Part shown: positions 53,627-62,082 of the stretch, piece after piece
How the letters are laid out: every line of letters begins with the position of its first letter
How positions within the stretch are numbered: position 1 is the first letter of the stretch
Origin: Desulfurobacterium indicum
Lineage (GTDB): Bacteria > Aquificota > Aquificia > Desulfurobacteriales > Desulfurobacteriaceae
NCBI RefSeq assembly: GCF_001968985.1
Contig: NZ_MOEN01000001.1
Location: 62,001 to 126,000 of the forward strand
Length of the DNA stretch: 64,000 bases
Direction of reading: 5' to 3'
Notes under the pieces: model-generated
Told to the model about the DNA's origin: nothing
Database searches by the model: none
What the model saw: only the letters and a program-made list of their open reading frames with translations
Translations under genes and position numbers: made by a program

Positions 53627-54664
53627 TTAAGCTGTTGCTTTTTGTAATTCTCTTTTCTGATGGTTAGCCACGAAGTCTTTGGCGTAGTGCTGGACGTAGA
53701 ACCCGAGAAGCGGGATCTGGATAATAAACCCTAGAACTACGAACAGAACCATAAGCGCTGCTTTTTCCACAGGGAATGTTATGAGGATTATCGCAAGCGT
53801 TATGTTAAGATGTCTTACGGCTGATGCGAAAGCCACAACGATTGCTTCTTCAGACTTTAATATCTTTTTCGCCACTAAAAGCTTTGCGTAGAGTGTGCTG
53901 AATATGAGCATTGACACGTAGTAGATGATTAGAGGAATAACGATTACCGGAACAATGTCCGGATGGGAAAATAGAAGCTTTGTTCTGCTCATTGAAAGAA
54001 CTAAAAATGAGAGAATAACGATACCGATGCTGCTTATTCCGGATAATTCGGGTTTAATCTCTCTGTTGAATGTTTCAACTCCGAATTTCTTTATAAGCAG
54101 TGTTCTTATTACGAGCCCGACAAGGAGCGGTATGAAGAACACTATGAGGATACTTTTAATGAATGTAAAAGAGCTTATAGTCATCTGACTTCCGATGACT
54201 TTCGGAAGAATAAAAGGAACGGCCACAAATGCTGCAAATAGCAGGTTTGCAGGTATGAGAAACATTGCCGTTTCAACTTTACCACCTGAGAGACTTGTCC
54301 ATGCGGCTGTCATTGCACTTGTCGGAATGAAAGAGAGTATGGTCAGAGCAACAAATAGCTCCGGATGATTGGCAAAGAATATCTTTCCAAGAACATACGC
54401 TATAAGTGGAGACACCGTAAAGTTTACTACAAGGCTTAGAAACAGCACCTTGGGTTCTTTAAGGTGTTTGAAAACTTCGTCTATTTTCAGGTTTATCATT
54501 ACAGGCAGGATTACCAGGAACATCATCACCGAGAGAATTACAGTTTTCGGAACTTTCCAGCCTCCTGTAAGATAAACGTTTAGAAGACCTGCAACGATTG
54601 CCCCCACTATAAGATAGTGAACGTTTTTCTTTATAAATTGCATCGCCTTAAGTGGTGCTTTCAT
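53627..54664 (-). CDS. ACR3/SBF (bile acid:sodium symporter)-superfamily transporter
   Basis: 345 residues, about ten membrane helices. MMFLVILPVMINLKIDEVF and SFIPTSAMTAAWTSLSGGK align by eye with ACR3 arsenite exporters. The essential cysteine of ACR3 in the PC-x-AM helix is threonine here, so arsenite export is doubtful; an arsenic-resistance-like or organic anion carrier are both possible. No arsR or arsC is near. It has its own promoter, with TTGACA, and a good ribosome site (GGAGG) upstream. Confidence 0.75.
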   Translation of the reverse strand: MKAPLKAMQFIKKNVHYLIVGAIVAGLLNVYLTGGWKVPKTVILSVMMFLVILPVMINLKIDEVFKHLKEPKVLFLSLVVNFTVSPLIAYVLGKIFFANHPELFVALTILSFIPTSAMTAAWTSLSGGKVETAMFLIPANLLFAAFVAVPFILPKVIGSQMTISSFTFIKSILIVFFIPLLVGLVIRTLLIKKFGVETFNREIKPELSGISSIGIVILSFLVLSMSRTKLLFSHPDIVPVIVIPLIIYYVSMLIFSTLYAKLLVAKKILKSEEAIVVAFASAVRHLNITLAIILITFPVEKAALMVLFVVLGFIIQIPLLGFYVQHYAKDFVANHQKRELQKATA

Positions 54665-54694
54665 CGCCTTACCTCCAATTTCATCTGTTCATAT

Positions 54695-54723
54695 AAATAT
54701 TGCAATTTTACGATGAGTGTCAA
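54695..54723 (-). promoter_or_regulatory. Promoter of the ACR3/SBF-like transporter
   Basis: Minus-strand TTGACA (54723-54718), 17 bases, ATATTT (54700-54695); a perfect -35 with a weak -10. The start lies about 30 bases before the ATG. Confidence 0.55.
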
Positions 54724-54802
54724 CCCCCCCTTTTGCAGGAAAAATTACGTTTTATACGTTGTTTCAAGGAAAAAGTTAAGCTATACTAACTACATGAGGG
54801 CT

Positions 54803-55441
54803 TTAGAAAAGATCTGAGATTTTTCTTATTTCTTGCAGTTTTTCGGCGCATAGCTCAGGTACGAGAAAGCGAATATCTTTCCCTTCTTTTAACCTTTTTC
54901 TTATCTCCGTGGAGCTTATTTCTATAAGTCTTCCGTCAAGTATAAATATGTCTGCCGAGCTGATGTCGTTAGGTTCTCTTAACGTTCCTCTCTGTATCTT
55001 TTTCCTTATATTTAGTTGTTTTAAAATCTCTTCTGCTTTTATATTGTATCTGGGCCTTTTTACCACGATTATTTTGGCCGTTTCAAGGATTTTTACAGGT
55101 TCTTTCCATTTCGGAAATGTAAGGAAAGAGTCGGCACCCATTATGAATACAGGTGTTTGTCTTTCCCTTTCTTTAAAAGCTTTCAGAGTGTCAACCGTGT
55201 AAGAGATACCTTCTTTTTTTATTTCATAGTCCCATACCTTAAAGTATGGTGTTTTCCTGATTGCTAACTCTAAAAGTTCGTGTCTGACTTCCGGGGGAAT
55301 CAGCAATTTTCCTTTTAAAGGCTGGATCTTTGCGGGAACGAAAATGATTTCAGAAAAGTTAAAAGATTCAAGGACATCCCGCGCTATGACGAGATGTCCT
55401 ATGTGAACTGGGTTAAAACTTCCTCCGAAAAGTGCCTTCAT
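54803..55441 (-). CDS. nadD: Nicotinate-nucleotide adenylyltransferase
   Basis: 212 residues. Adenylates nicotinate mononucleotide to deamido-NAD. The nucleotidyltransferase motif GGSFNPVHIGHL (5-16) and the C-terminal ISSTEIRKRLKEGKDI are clear. The start overlaps the stop of a 38-residue membrane peptide gene (ATGA), indicating coupled translation. Confidence 0.95.
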   Translation of the reverse strand: MKALFGGSFNPVHIGHLVIARDVLESFNFSEIIFVPAKIQPLKGKLLIPPEVRHELLELAIRKTPYFKVWDYEIKKEGISYTVDTLKAFKERERQTPVFIMGADSFLTFPKWKEPVKILETAKIIVVKRPRYNIKAEEILKQLNIRKKIQRGTLREPNDISSADIFILDGRLIEISSTEIRKRLKEGKDIRFLVPELCAEKLQEIRKISDLF

Positions 55442-55554
55442 CTTTTATCACTTTTAAACTTCTTTATAAGGGTTACTGGTATCCATACAAAGATGTTTAC
55501 CAGAAAAACAACCAGCAGGAACAAAAAGATGTAGTTTAAAATCTGGTCTTTCAT
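55438..55554 (-). CDS. 38-residue membrane peptide between proA and nadD
   Basis: Not in any family I recognise. The chain is MKDQILNYIFLFLLVVFLVN and IFVWIPVTLIKKFKSDKR: one membrane helix of about 22 residues, then a basic tail, so probably N-out or simply anchored with the tail in the cytoplasm. AGGGAG lies 5 bases before the ATG, the gene begins 1 base after the proA stop and ends overlapping nadD by 4 bases. This tight packing supports translation. Confidence 0.65.
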   Translation of the reverse strand: MKDQILNYIFLFLLVVFLVNIFVWIPVTLIKKFKSDKR

Positions 55555-55555
55555 G

Positions 55556-56803
55556 TTACTCCCTTATCTGGCCGTCGCCGAATATTATGTATTTTGGAAT
55601 TGTAAGATCTTCAAGTCCCATAGGACCTCTTACGTGAATCTTATCTGTGGAGATTCCCATTTCGGCACCTAAGCCAAAAACGTTTCCGTCAGTGAAGCGA
55701 GTGGACGCATTTATGTAAACGGCTGCTGAATCAACGTCATTAAGAAACTTCATACCATTGGTGTAATTTTCCGTTACTATTGCATCACTGTGATGTGAAC
55801 CGTAAGTGTTTATGTGTTCTATTGCTTCTTCAAGGGAGTCAACAATTCTGACGGCAAGTATAAGGTCGAGATACTCTGTATACCAGTCTTCTTCTGTTGC
55901 TTCTTTTATATATTCCGGGTCGTAAGCTCTTGCCCTTTTGCATCCTCTAAGTTCAACGCCTGCCTTTTTAAATCTGTCTATCATCTCCGGCATGAATCCA
56001 TCGGCAATTTCACTATGAACAAGCATTGTCTCCATTGCATTGCACACGCCCGGCCTTTGAACTTTGGCGTTAAAACAGATGTTCCATGCCTTCTCAAGGT
56101 CTGCAAATTTGTCAACAAACACGTGACATACGCCTTTGTAATGTTTAATCACCGGGATTCTTGAGTTTTCCGCAACAAATCTTATCAGTCCTTCGCCGCC
56201 TCTTGGAATTATTACATCTATAAATTGATCTAATTGAACCATCTCTTTCACTACGCTTCTGTCAGTTGTATCAACAAATTGTATGGCTTCGGGCGGGAAT
56301 CCTTCAGATTCTGCGGCTTCTTTCAGGATGTTCACAAGGATTCTATTTGAATTAATTGCTTCTTTGCCGCCTTTCAGTATTATTGCGTTAGAGCTTTTTA
56401 TGCACAGGGATGCAGCTTCTACTGTGACGTTAGGCCTTGATTCGTATATTATTCCAACAACACCTAAAGGAACTCGCATCTTTCCTATTTTTATACCGTT
56501 CGGGCGTTTCCACATTTTGATTACGGAACCGACCGGGTCTTCCATTTTTGCTACATCGTGAAGGACATTTATCATTCCTTTGATTCTCTTTTCGTTTAAA
56601 AGGAGTCTGTCGATCATGGCTCTGGAAAGGCCTTTTTCTTCTGCAGCTTTAAGGTCTTTTTCATTTTCGGTTTTTATGATGTCTCTCTTTGCGTCTATCA
56701 ACTCTGCTGATTTAAGCAGTGTTCTGTTTTTCACATCTGTTGAAATACTCGTCAGTTTATAGCTGACTTTCTTAGCTGCTTCTGCAATTTTTCTTATTTC
56801 CAT
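55556..56803 (-). CDS. proA: Glutamate-5-semialdehyde dehydrogenase (gamma-glutamyl phosphate reductase)
   Basis: 415 residues. Second step of proline synthesis, reducing glutamyl 5-phosphate with NADPH. Seen: VPLGVVGIIYESRPNVT, ILKGGKEAINSN, the catalytic-cysteine region QRPGVCNAMETML and GLGAEMGISTDKIH at the C-terminus. proB is not adjacent. First gene of proA-(38-aa peptide)-nadD. Confidence 0.96.
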   Translation of the reverse strand: MEIRKIAEAAKKVSYKLTSISTDVKNRTLLKSAELIDAKRDIIKTENEKDLKAAEEKGLSRAMIDRLLLNEKRIKGMINVLHDVAKMEDPVGSVIKMWKRPNGIKIGKMRVPLGVVGIIYESRPNVTVEAASLCIKSSNAIILKGGKEAINSNRILVNILKEAAESEGFPPEAIQFVDTTDRSVVKEMVQLDQFIDVIIPRGGEGLIRFVAENSRIPVIKHYKGVCHVFVDKFADLEKAWNICFNAKVQRPGVCNAMETMLVHSEIADGFMPEMIDRFKKAGVELRGCKRARAYDPEYIKEATEEDWYTEYLDLILAVRIVDSLEEAIEHINTYGSHHSDAIVTENYTNGMKFLNDVDSAAVYINASTRFTDGNVFGLGAEMGISTDKIHVRGPMGLEDLTIPKYIIFGDGQIRE

Positions 56804-56863
56804 TGATATCCTCCACCAACAGTTTTAAATTAATTACAGGCATTTACTCACCGGAGGTTGTCT

Positions 56864-57580
56864 GTGAGGATAAAAATTTTACCATTATTGGCTACTGTCT
56901 CAACTGCTGTTTTTCTTTCAAGTTGCAGTCAAACGGTTATTAACACCGGTGTAACTGTTACGATTCCTCCAAAACGCGAAACTCCTCGTGAAACCCCTAA
57001 AGTGGAGATTCCTTCTGTTAATCGTGAAGAAAGTGTTTTAGAAGAGGCAGAAGAGAGAAAACCTCAGGTAGAGATTTCAGATTACATTTTTGAGAAGGAA
57101 ATTAATGCCTTTGAAGGTTTAACCGGGGCAAAAGTCGTTGCTTCATTACCGTTGTTTGGTAATCCTCCTTCTGTCAATGGTGATTTGCTGGTTGTAGAAG
57201 AACCTCAGAGGGCAAGGATAATAATTAGAGATTCTCTCATTTTTGAACTTAACAGGGATAGGATTATTAATGATTCTTTGATACGGGCGGTTGCTCAGAC
57301 CTTTGGAAAAGGAAATAGTCTTATTATTATTGCAGCTTTTTCAGATAGCTCGGGAACCAATGATTTTAACGATCTTATAACGGAAAAAAGGGCGGAAGCT
57401 GTTAGGAAGAAACTTGAAAGTTTTGGTGTTCCATCCTATAGAATTTTAGCCTTTGGTTGTGGATCTGCCAGACCCATTGCCCCTAACAGCACTGTTGATG
57501 GAAGGGCGGCAAACAGACGAATAGAGATTTATGTTTATCCTGAGAATATGTACGTTGACGGCGTGTGTGGACAGAGATGA
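56864..57580 (+). CDS. OmpA-family outer membrane lipoprotein
   Basis: 238 residues. A lipoprotein signal ends in the lipobox LSSC with Cys21; then comes a Pro/Glu/Arg-rich linker (about 25-75) and an OmpA/Pal peptidoglycan-binding domain near 125-232 (ELNRDRIINDSL, NDFNDLITEKRAEAVRKKL, GRAANRRIEIYVYP). It would tether the outer membrane to the wall. The GTG at 56864 has GGAGG 6 bases upstream; an in-frame TTG at 56858 abuts that site and is unlikely. Not followed by tol genes; miaB overlaps its stop. Confidence 0.82.
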   Translation: MRIKILPLLATVSTAVFLSSCSQTVINTGVTVTIPPKRETPRETPKVEIPSVNREESVLEEAEERKPQVEISDYIFEKEINAFEGLTGAKVVASLPLFGNPPSVNGDLLVVEEPQRARIIIRDSLIFELNRDRIINDSLIRAVAQTFGKGNSLIIIAAFSDSSGTNDFNDLITEKRAEAVRKKLESFGVPSYRILAFGCGSARPIAPNSTVDGRAANRRIEIYVYPENMYVDGVCGQR

Positions 57581-58914
57581 TGAAAGGAAGAAGGTTTTTT
57601 GTAAAGACTTTCGGTTGTCAGATGAATGTTAACGATTCGGAGAAGATGGCGGGAATACTTGTGTCTGCCGGGTATAAGAAGACGGATAATCTGAAAGAGG
57701 CGGATATTGTTATTGTTAATACCTGCAGTGTAAGAGCCAAGCCGGATAATAAGGCTTATAGTTTTATCGGTGAACTTAAAAGGTTAAAAAAGGAAAAGCC
57801 TGAACTTGTTGTAGCTGTTACCGGTTGTGTTCCTCAGAGGGATTGGAAGTTTATCCTCGAAAGGTATCCTCATGTGGATGTTATTCTGGGAACGTTTAAT
57901 TTTTACAGGATTCTTGATTTTCTTGAATCTTCTTCAAAGCCTTCAGTAGAAATACTTGATACATTTCTTGAGAATGAAGGCGAAATTATCCCATCAATAG
58001 AACCGCTCTTGACAAATCCTTTTGTTGCTTATGTAACTGTTCAGCGTGGTTGTAACAGATTTTGCACTTACTGTATTGTTCCTTACGTCAGGGGGAGAGA
58101 GAGGAGCGTTCCGCCTGAAAATGTGGTTGATGAAGTGAAAAGACTTGCGGAAGAAGATGTAAAAGAAGTTCATTTACTTGGTCAGAATGTTGACTTTTAC
58201 AATTATAATGGCATAAGATTGCCAGATTTACTCTACATGGTTTCTCAGGTTGAAGGTATTGAAAGAGTGAGATTTACAACTTCTCATCCTGCCGGTTTTG
58301 ATATTTCTATAATAAAAGCCATAAAAGAGATTCCAAAGGTTTGTGAGTATGTTCATCTGCCGCCTCAGAGCGGTTCCAATAGGATTTTAGAAAGAATGAA
58401 CAGAGGATATACTCGTGAAGAGTATATAGAGAAAGTTATGATGTTAAAAGAAAAGGTGCCTGATGTTGCACTTTCCGGTGATTTTATTGTCGGATTTCCC
58501 GGAGAGACTGCTGAGGATTTTGAACAGACTTTATCTCTTGTAGAAACTTGCGTTTTTGATCAGGCTTTTGTCTTTGAATATTCTCCAAGACCTTTAACAA
58601 AGGCTTTCTCTTTTAAAGATGATGTTCCTAAAAATGAAAAAAACAGAAGGCTTATGGAGCTCAACAATCTTTTGAAGAAACAGGCAGAAGAGAAAAATCT
58701 GTCATTGTTAGGTTCTGTTCAGGAAATTCTTGTTGAGGGTTTAAGTCCTTCAAACAGTGAGAAGATGATTGGAAGGACGCGCAACAACAAAATCGTGATA
58801 ATTGACAGGAATGATTCTTTGAAGGGGAAACTAGCAAACGTGAAAATAGAAGAAATAACGCCTTTTTATATGAAAGGAAAAGTAATAAAACAGCTGGCAG
58901 GAGTGGAGAGATGA
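57577..58914 (+). CDS. miaB: tRNA-2-methylthio-N6-dimethylallyladenosine synthase
   Basis: 445 residues. Methylthiolates adenosine 37 of tRNAs. The N-terminal UPF0004 domain (KTFGCQMNVNDSEKM, NTCSVR, TGCVPQRD) holds the auxiliary cluster; the radical SAM motif is RGCNRFCTYCIVPYVRG, followed by a TRAM domain at the C-terminus. The ATG at 57577 overlaps the OmpA-type gene stop (ATGA); an ATG one codon later is equally possible. Confidence 0.95.
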   Translation: MMKGRRFFVKTFGCQMNVNDSEKMAGILVSAGYKKTDNLKEADIVIVNTCSVRAKPDNKAYSFIGELKRLKKEKPELVVAVTGCVPQRDWKFILERYPHVDVILGTFNFYRILDFLESSSKPSVEILDTFLENEGEIIPSIEPLLTNPFVAYVTVQRGCNRFCTYCIVPYVRGRERSVPPENVVDEVKRLAEEDVKEVHLLGQNVDFYNYNGIRLPDLLYMVSQVEGIERVRFTTSHPAGFDISIIKAIKEIPKVCEYVHLPPQSGSNRILERMNRGYTREEYIEKVMMLKEKVPDVALSGDFIVGFPGETAEDFEQTLSLVETCVFDQAFVFEYSPRPLTKAFSFKDDVPKNEKNRRLMELNNLLKKQAEEKNLSLLGSVQEILVEGLSPSNSEKMIGRTRNNKIVIIDRNDSLKGKLANVKIEEITPFYMKGKVIKQLAGVER

Positions 58915-59399
58915 TAGAGGTGTCCCTTATAGGAATAACTCACGATAGGTTAAGCGGTCTTCCTATTATTATTCTGGGAAATGTTGATGAGAATTTTGCA
59001 ATACCTATCTGGATAGGTGAGTATGAGGCTGAACTTCTTGAGACTCACCTTTTGGGAGCTGTTGCACCAAGGCCTTTTCCTTATGATCTTATATGCGAGA
59101 TGATTCAAGCTCTTGGGGGAGAACTTGAAAAGGTTGTTATTAACGATTTTGACAACGGTATCTATTTTGCCACGATTGTAGTCAGGCGTTATGACGGAGA
59201 AGTTATAAACATTGACGCAAGACCGAGTGATTCCATAAATGTTGCGGTCCGGTTGGGAGCTCCTATATACGTTACGAAAGATGTTATAGATAGAGCTTCG
59301 ATTGTATTTCTCGATAACAATCCTCACTATACCAATGAGCAGAAAGCTGAATTTGAGGAGCTTCTAAGGTATCTTTTTGAAGAGGGAGAAGAAGAGTAA
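58911..59399 (+). CDS. Bifunctional nuclease (BFN/DUF151) family protein
   Basis: 162 residues matching the BFN domain: PIIILGNVDENFAIPIWIGEYEAE, then FPYDLICEMIQALGGELEKVV and an IDARPSDSINVAVRLGAPIYV signature, split here in description only. Members have been reported to cleave DNA or RNA in plants; the bacterial role is unsettled. It is often placed next to miaB in thermophiles, as here with a 4-base overlap. Confidence 0.9.
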   Translation: MIEVSLIGITHDRLSGLPIIILGNVDENFAIPIWIGEYEAELLETHLLGAVAPRPFPYDLICEMIQALGGELEKVVINDFDNGIYFATIVVRRYDGEVINIDARPSDSINVAVRLGAPIYVTKDVIDRASIVFLDNNPHYTNEQKAEFEELLRYLFEEGEEE

Positions 59400-59695
59400 T
59401 GGCAGTTATGGAAATTTCCGTTGTTCCGGTGGGAACATGCAATCCGTGTGTTAGCGAGTATGTTTCTTATGCTTATAAGCTTTTAAAGGAGAAAGGTTAT
59501 TACTTTCAGCTTACGGCCATGGGTGTTATCGTTCAGGGAGATGTTGAAGAGCTTCTTCAACTGGCGCTTGAAATTCACAGAAGACCATTTGAAAAAGGTG
59601 CTTTAAGGGTTATGACGACAATAAGGATAGACGAGAGAAAAGATACAGATTTAACGGTTGAAGGTAAGCTTAAGAAATTAAAAAAAGCTCTTTAA
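59399..59695 (+). CDS. MTH1187-family thiamine-binding protein
   Basis: 98 residues of the UPF0045/MTH1187 family, ferredoxin-like fold, with EISVVPVG near the start and LTAMGVIVQGD in the middle. Structures of relatives bind thiamine between subunits; an actual function in thiamine salvage is only suspected. It starts on the last base of the BFN gene stop and ends 2 bases from the convergent feoB. A thiE lies at 32 kb. Confidence 0.88.
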   Translation: MAVMEISVVPVGTCNPCVSEYVSYAYKLLKEKGYYFQLTAMGVIVQGDVEELLQLALEIHRRPFEKGALRVMTTIRIDERKDTDLTVEGKLKKLKKAL

Positions 59696-59697
59696 TT

Positions 59698-61704
59698 TTA
59701 TCCTGCAAAAAGCTTTATTCCGTGATAGAAGGCAAAAGCGGTAATCCATGCTACTGCAAGTTCTACGACCGCTATAAAGGTTACCCATTTTTTAGATCCG
59801 CTTTCCTGATATATTGCTGAAATTGTTGCTATGCAGGGAATATAAAGCAGAACAAAAACTATGTAGGCGAATGCAGATGCCGGAGTAAACGTTGTTTTTA
59901 GTATTGTCGGTAGCATTTCTGCGTTTCCGTATAACGTTCCCATTGTGCCTACAACTATTTCTTTGGCAACGGCTCCGAAAAGCAATGCAACAACCGGTTT
60001 CCAGTCGTTTATTCCTAAAGGTTTAAATAAAGGAAGGAGCCATTTGCCTGCCATTCCCGCGATAGAGTGTTCTCCTGCGTATCTCACTCCGGCTGGGAAG
60101 CTGGCCAGTGCCCATATTATTAATGAGGCTAAAAGGATGATTGTTCCTGCTTTTGAAAGAAAATCCTTAACTTCTATGATGGTTTGATTGAAAACGACTT
60201 TAAGTGACGGAAATTTGTAAGAAGGAAGCTCTATAAAAAACTCTCCTTCACCTTCATCAACTAAAAACAGTGATACGATTTTGGCAAATATCAGTCCCAT
60301 AACGATGCCTATCGTATATAGACTTAATACGATTAACGTTCTGTTATTCTGGAAGAATGCCGCTATAAAAACGCTGTAAACGGCGAGTCTGGCACTGCAC
60401 GACATCCATGGAATTATCATCATAGTTATAAGTTTGTGAACCGGTGAGCGCATTGCTCTTGTTGCATAAATTGCTGGAACGTTGCATCCGAATCCCAGGA
60501 TAAGCGGTATAACCGAAGAACCAGACAATCCAAAATGCCTCATAAAGTTGTCCCAGAGTGCTGCTGCTCTTGCCATGTATCCTGTATCTTCCAGAATGGA
60601 GAGCAGTATGTAAAGAACAAAAAGGATAGGAAGAAAGGAAAGGACAGAGCCTACGCCTGCCAGAACTCCGTTGTTTATCAGAGATTCCAGCGTTTCAGGT
60701 AAAGGTAAACTCTGAACCATTGTCGGAAGAGTTTCTCCGAAGATGTGGCCTATGAGTTTGACAAACGGAGAGCTGAAGGTAAAGGTGAGTTTAAAAACGG
60801 CTGCCATTATGGCAAAAAAGATCGGTATGCCGGTGACGGGGGTTGTTATAATTCTGTCAACTTTATCTCTAAAATCTTCTTTTTCTTCAAAGCTGTAATC
60901 TGTTTCTATAACTATCCTTGCTATACGTGAAGCCATAAGGAAACGTTCTTTTGGAATGGCCGATGAGAGCTCTTCTCCTTTGCGTTCGTAAAATTCTGTT
61001 TTTATTCTAGAAAGGGCTTTTGATAGTGTTTCCGAAACTTTTGACTGCTTTGCCATTTCGGTTATTTCAGGATCGCCTTCAAGAAGCTTTATTGCAAACC
61101 ATCGGATATTCTTTTTAAATTGTTCATCTTCGTTTATTATCATTGAAATTTCTGATATGGCTGCTTCCAAGAGATCTGAATATGTGGGTCTGAAAACTTC
61201 TCCGTTAATACCGTTAAGTCCTACTTCTATTATTTTTTCGGAAAGTTCCGAGAAGCCCGTGTTTCTGTAGGCACTTACAGAGATGACAGGAAGGTTAAAT
61301 ATAGCGGATAGTTTGTCGAAGTTTATTGAAAATTTTTTAATATCATCTATTTTGTTTAACGCAAGTATCGGTTTTACTCCCATTTCAAGGAGTTCAAGAG
61401 TTAGATAAAGGTTTCTTCCCAGGAGTGTTGCGTCTATGACGTTTACAACAGCGTCATACTGTTCGTTAAGTAGAAAATTTCTCGTTACTCTCTCTTCTAT
61501 GGTATAAGATGTGAGGCTGTAAATTCCGGGAAGGTCTATAAGTGTTATTTCAAATCCTCTGAATGAATATTTTCCTTCCTTCCTTTCAACTGTTACGCCC
61601 GGCCAATTTCCTACTTTGGCTTTTGTTCCGGCGAGCATATTCATTATTGCCGTTTTGCCGACGTTAGGATTTCCGACGAGAGCGGCGATAAGCTTTTTTT
61701 TCAC
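59698..61704 (-). CDS. feoB: Ferrous iron transport protein B
   Basis: 668 residues. Cytoplasmic G-protein domain (GNPNVGKTAIMN, then NWPGVTVERKEG, DLPGIYSLTSY, LNKIDD) followed by a helical insert and a membrane part with two Gate-type halves (GYMARAAALWDNFMRHFGL; CNVPAIYATRAM). Imports Fe2+ under anoxic conditions. Transcribed with feoA, 3 bases between them; no FeoC is seen. Confidence 0.96.
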   Translation of the reverse strand: MKKKLIAALVGNPNVGKTAIMNMLAGTKAKVGNWPGVTVERKEGKYSFRGFEITLIDLPGIYSLTSYTIEERVTRNFLLNEQYDAVVNVIDATLLGRNLYLTLELLEMGVKPILALNKIDDIKKFSINFDKLSAIFNLPVISVSAYRNTGFSELSEKIIEVGLNGINGEVFRPTYSDLLEAAISEISMIINEDEQFKKNIRWFAIKLLEGDPEITEMAKQSKVSETLSKALSRIKTEFYERKGEELSSAIPKERFLMASRIARIVIETDYSFEEKEDFRDKVDRIITTPVTGIPIFFAIMAAVFKLTFTFSSPFVKLIGHIFGETLPTMVQSLPLPETLESLINNGVLAGVGSVLSFLPILFVLYILLSILEDTGYMARAAALWDNFMRHFGLSGSSVIPLILGFGCNVPAIYATRAMRSPVHKLITMMIIPWMSCSARLAVYSVFIAAFFQNNRTLIVLSLYTIGIVMGLIFAKIVSLFLVDEGEGEFFIELPSYKFPSLKVVFNQTIIEVKDFLSKAGTIILLASLIIWALASFPAGVRYAGEHSIAGMAGKWLLPLFKPLGINDWKPVVALLFGAVAKEIVVGTMGTLYGNAEMLPTILKTTFTPASAFAYIVFVLLYIPCIATISAIYQESGSKKWVTFIAVVELAVAWITAFAFYHGIKLFAG

Positions 61705-61707
61705 CGT

Positions 61708-61923
61708 TTACCTCACTACTATTCTTCTTGCCATTCCCCTTCCAAGGGCAAAACGGCTCTTTTCCACTTCCACAATAATAGGCCCGGGAGCGTTTTTTAC
61801 AACCCGCACCTTGCTTCCTGGAAATATGCCTACGGCAGCTAGCCGTCTTTTAAAACAGGGACCGCCTTTTATCTCTTTTATTTCAACGGTTTGTCCCTCT
61901 TCTATGTCAAGTAGTGTTTTCAT
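61708..61923 (-). CDS. feoA: Ferrous iron transport protein A
   Basis: 71 residues, SH3-like fold: EGQTVEIKEIKGGPCFKRRL, GIFPGSKVRVV and IVEVEKSRFALGRGMARRIV. Stimulates FeoB. AAGGAAAA lies before the ATG. First gene of feoAB; no Fur site was recognised upstream. Confidence 0.94.
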   Translation of the reverse strand: MKTLLDIEEGQTVEIKEIKGGPCFKRRLAAVGIFPGSKVRVVKNAPGPIIVEVEKSRFALGRGMARRIVVR

Positions 61924-62070
61924 TTTCCTTTCCTTAACCTTTGATTGTTAGAATATATTAACTTTTCTTCGGAAAGTCAAGGAGAGGTATATTTAACACC
62001 TTATCATACACATTTATTGTCATTGGTTGCTTCTGTTAATTATAAAACCTTCTGTTTTTTGTAAGTAAGG

Positions 62071-62076
62071 TATAAT
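62071..62076 (+). promoter_or_regulatory. Consensus -10 just before prmC
   Basis: TATAAT ends 6 bases before the prmC ATG. With normal -10 spacing, transcription would begin at or next to the A of that ATG, giving a leaderless mRNA. No clear -35 hexamer and no ribosome site are seen. Confidence 0.5.
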
Positions 62077-62082
62077 TTCACC

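Noticed and set aside
54757-54785. TTGTTT-17-TATACT, a plus-strand promoter pattern
   Set aside because: It would read into the 3' end of nadD on the opposite strand; only a seven-codon frame follows. Possible antisense promoter, not supported further.
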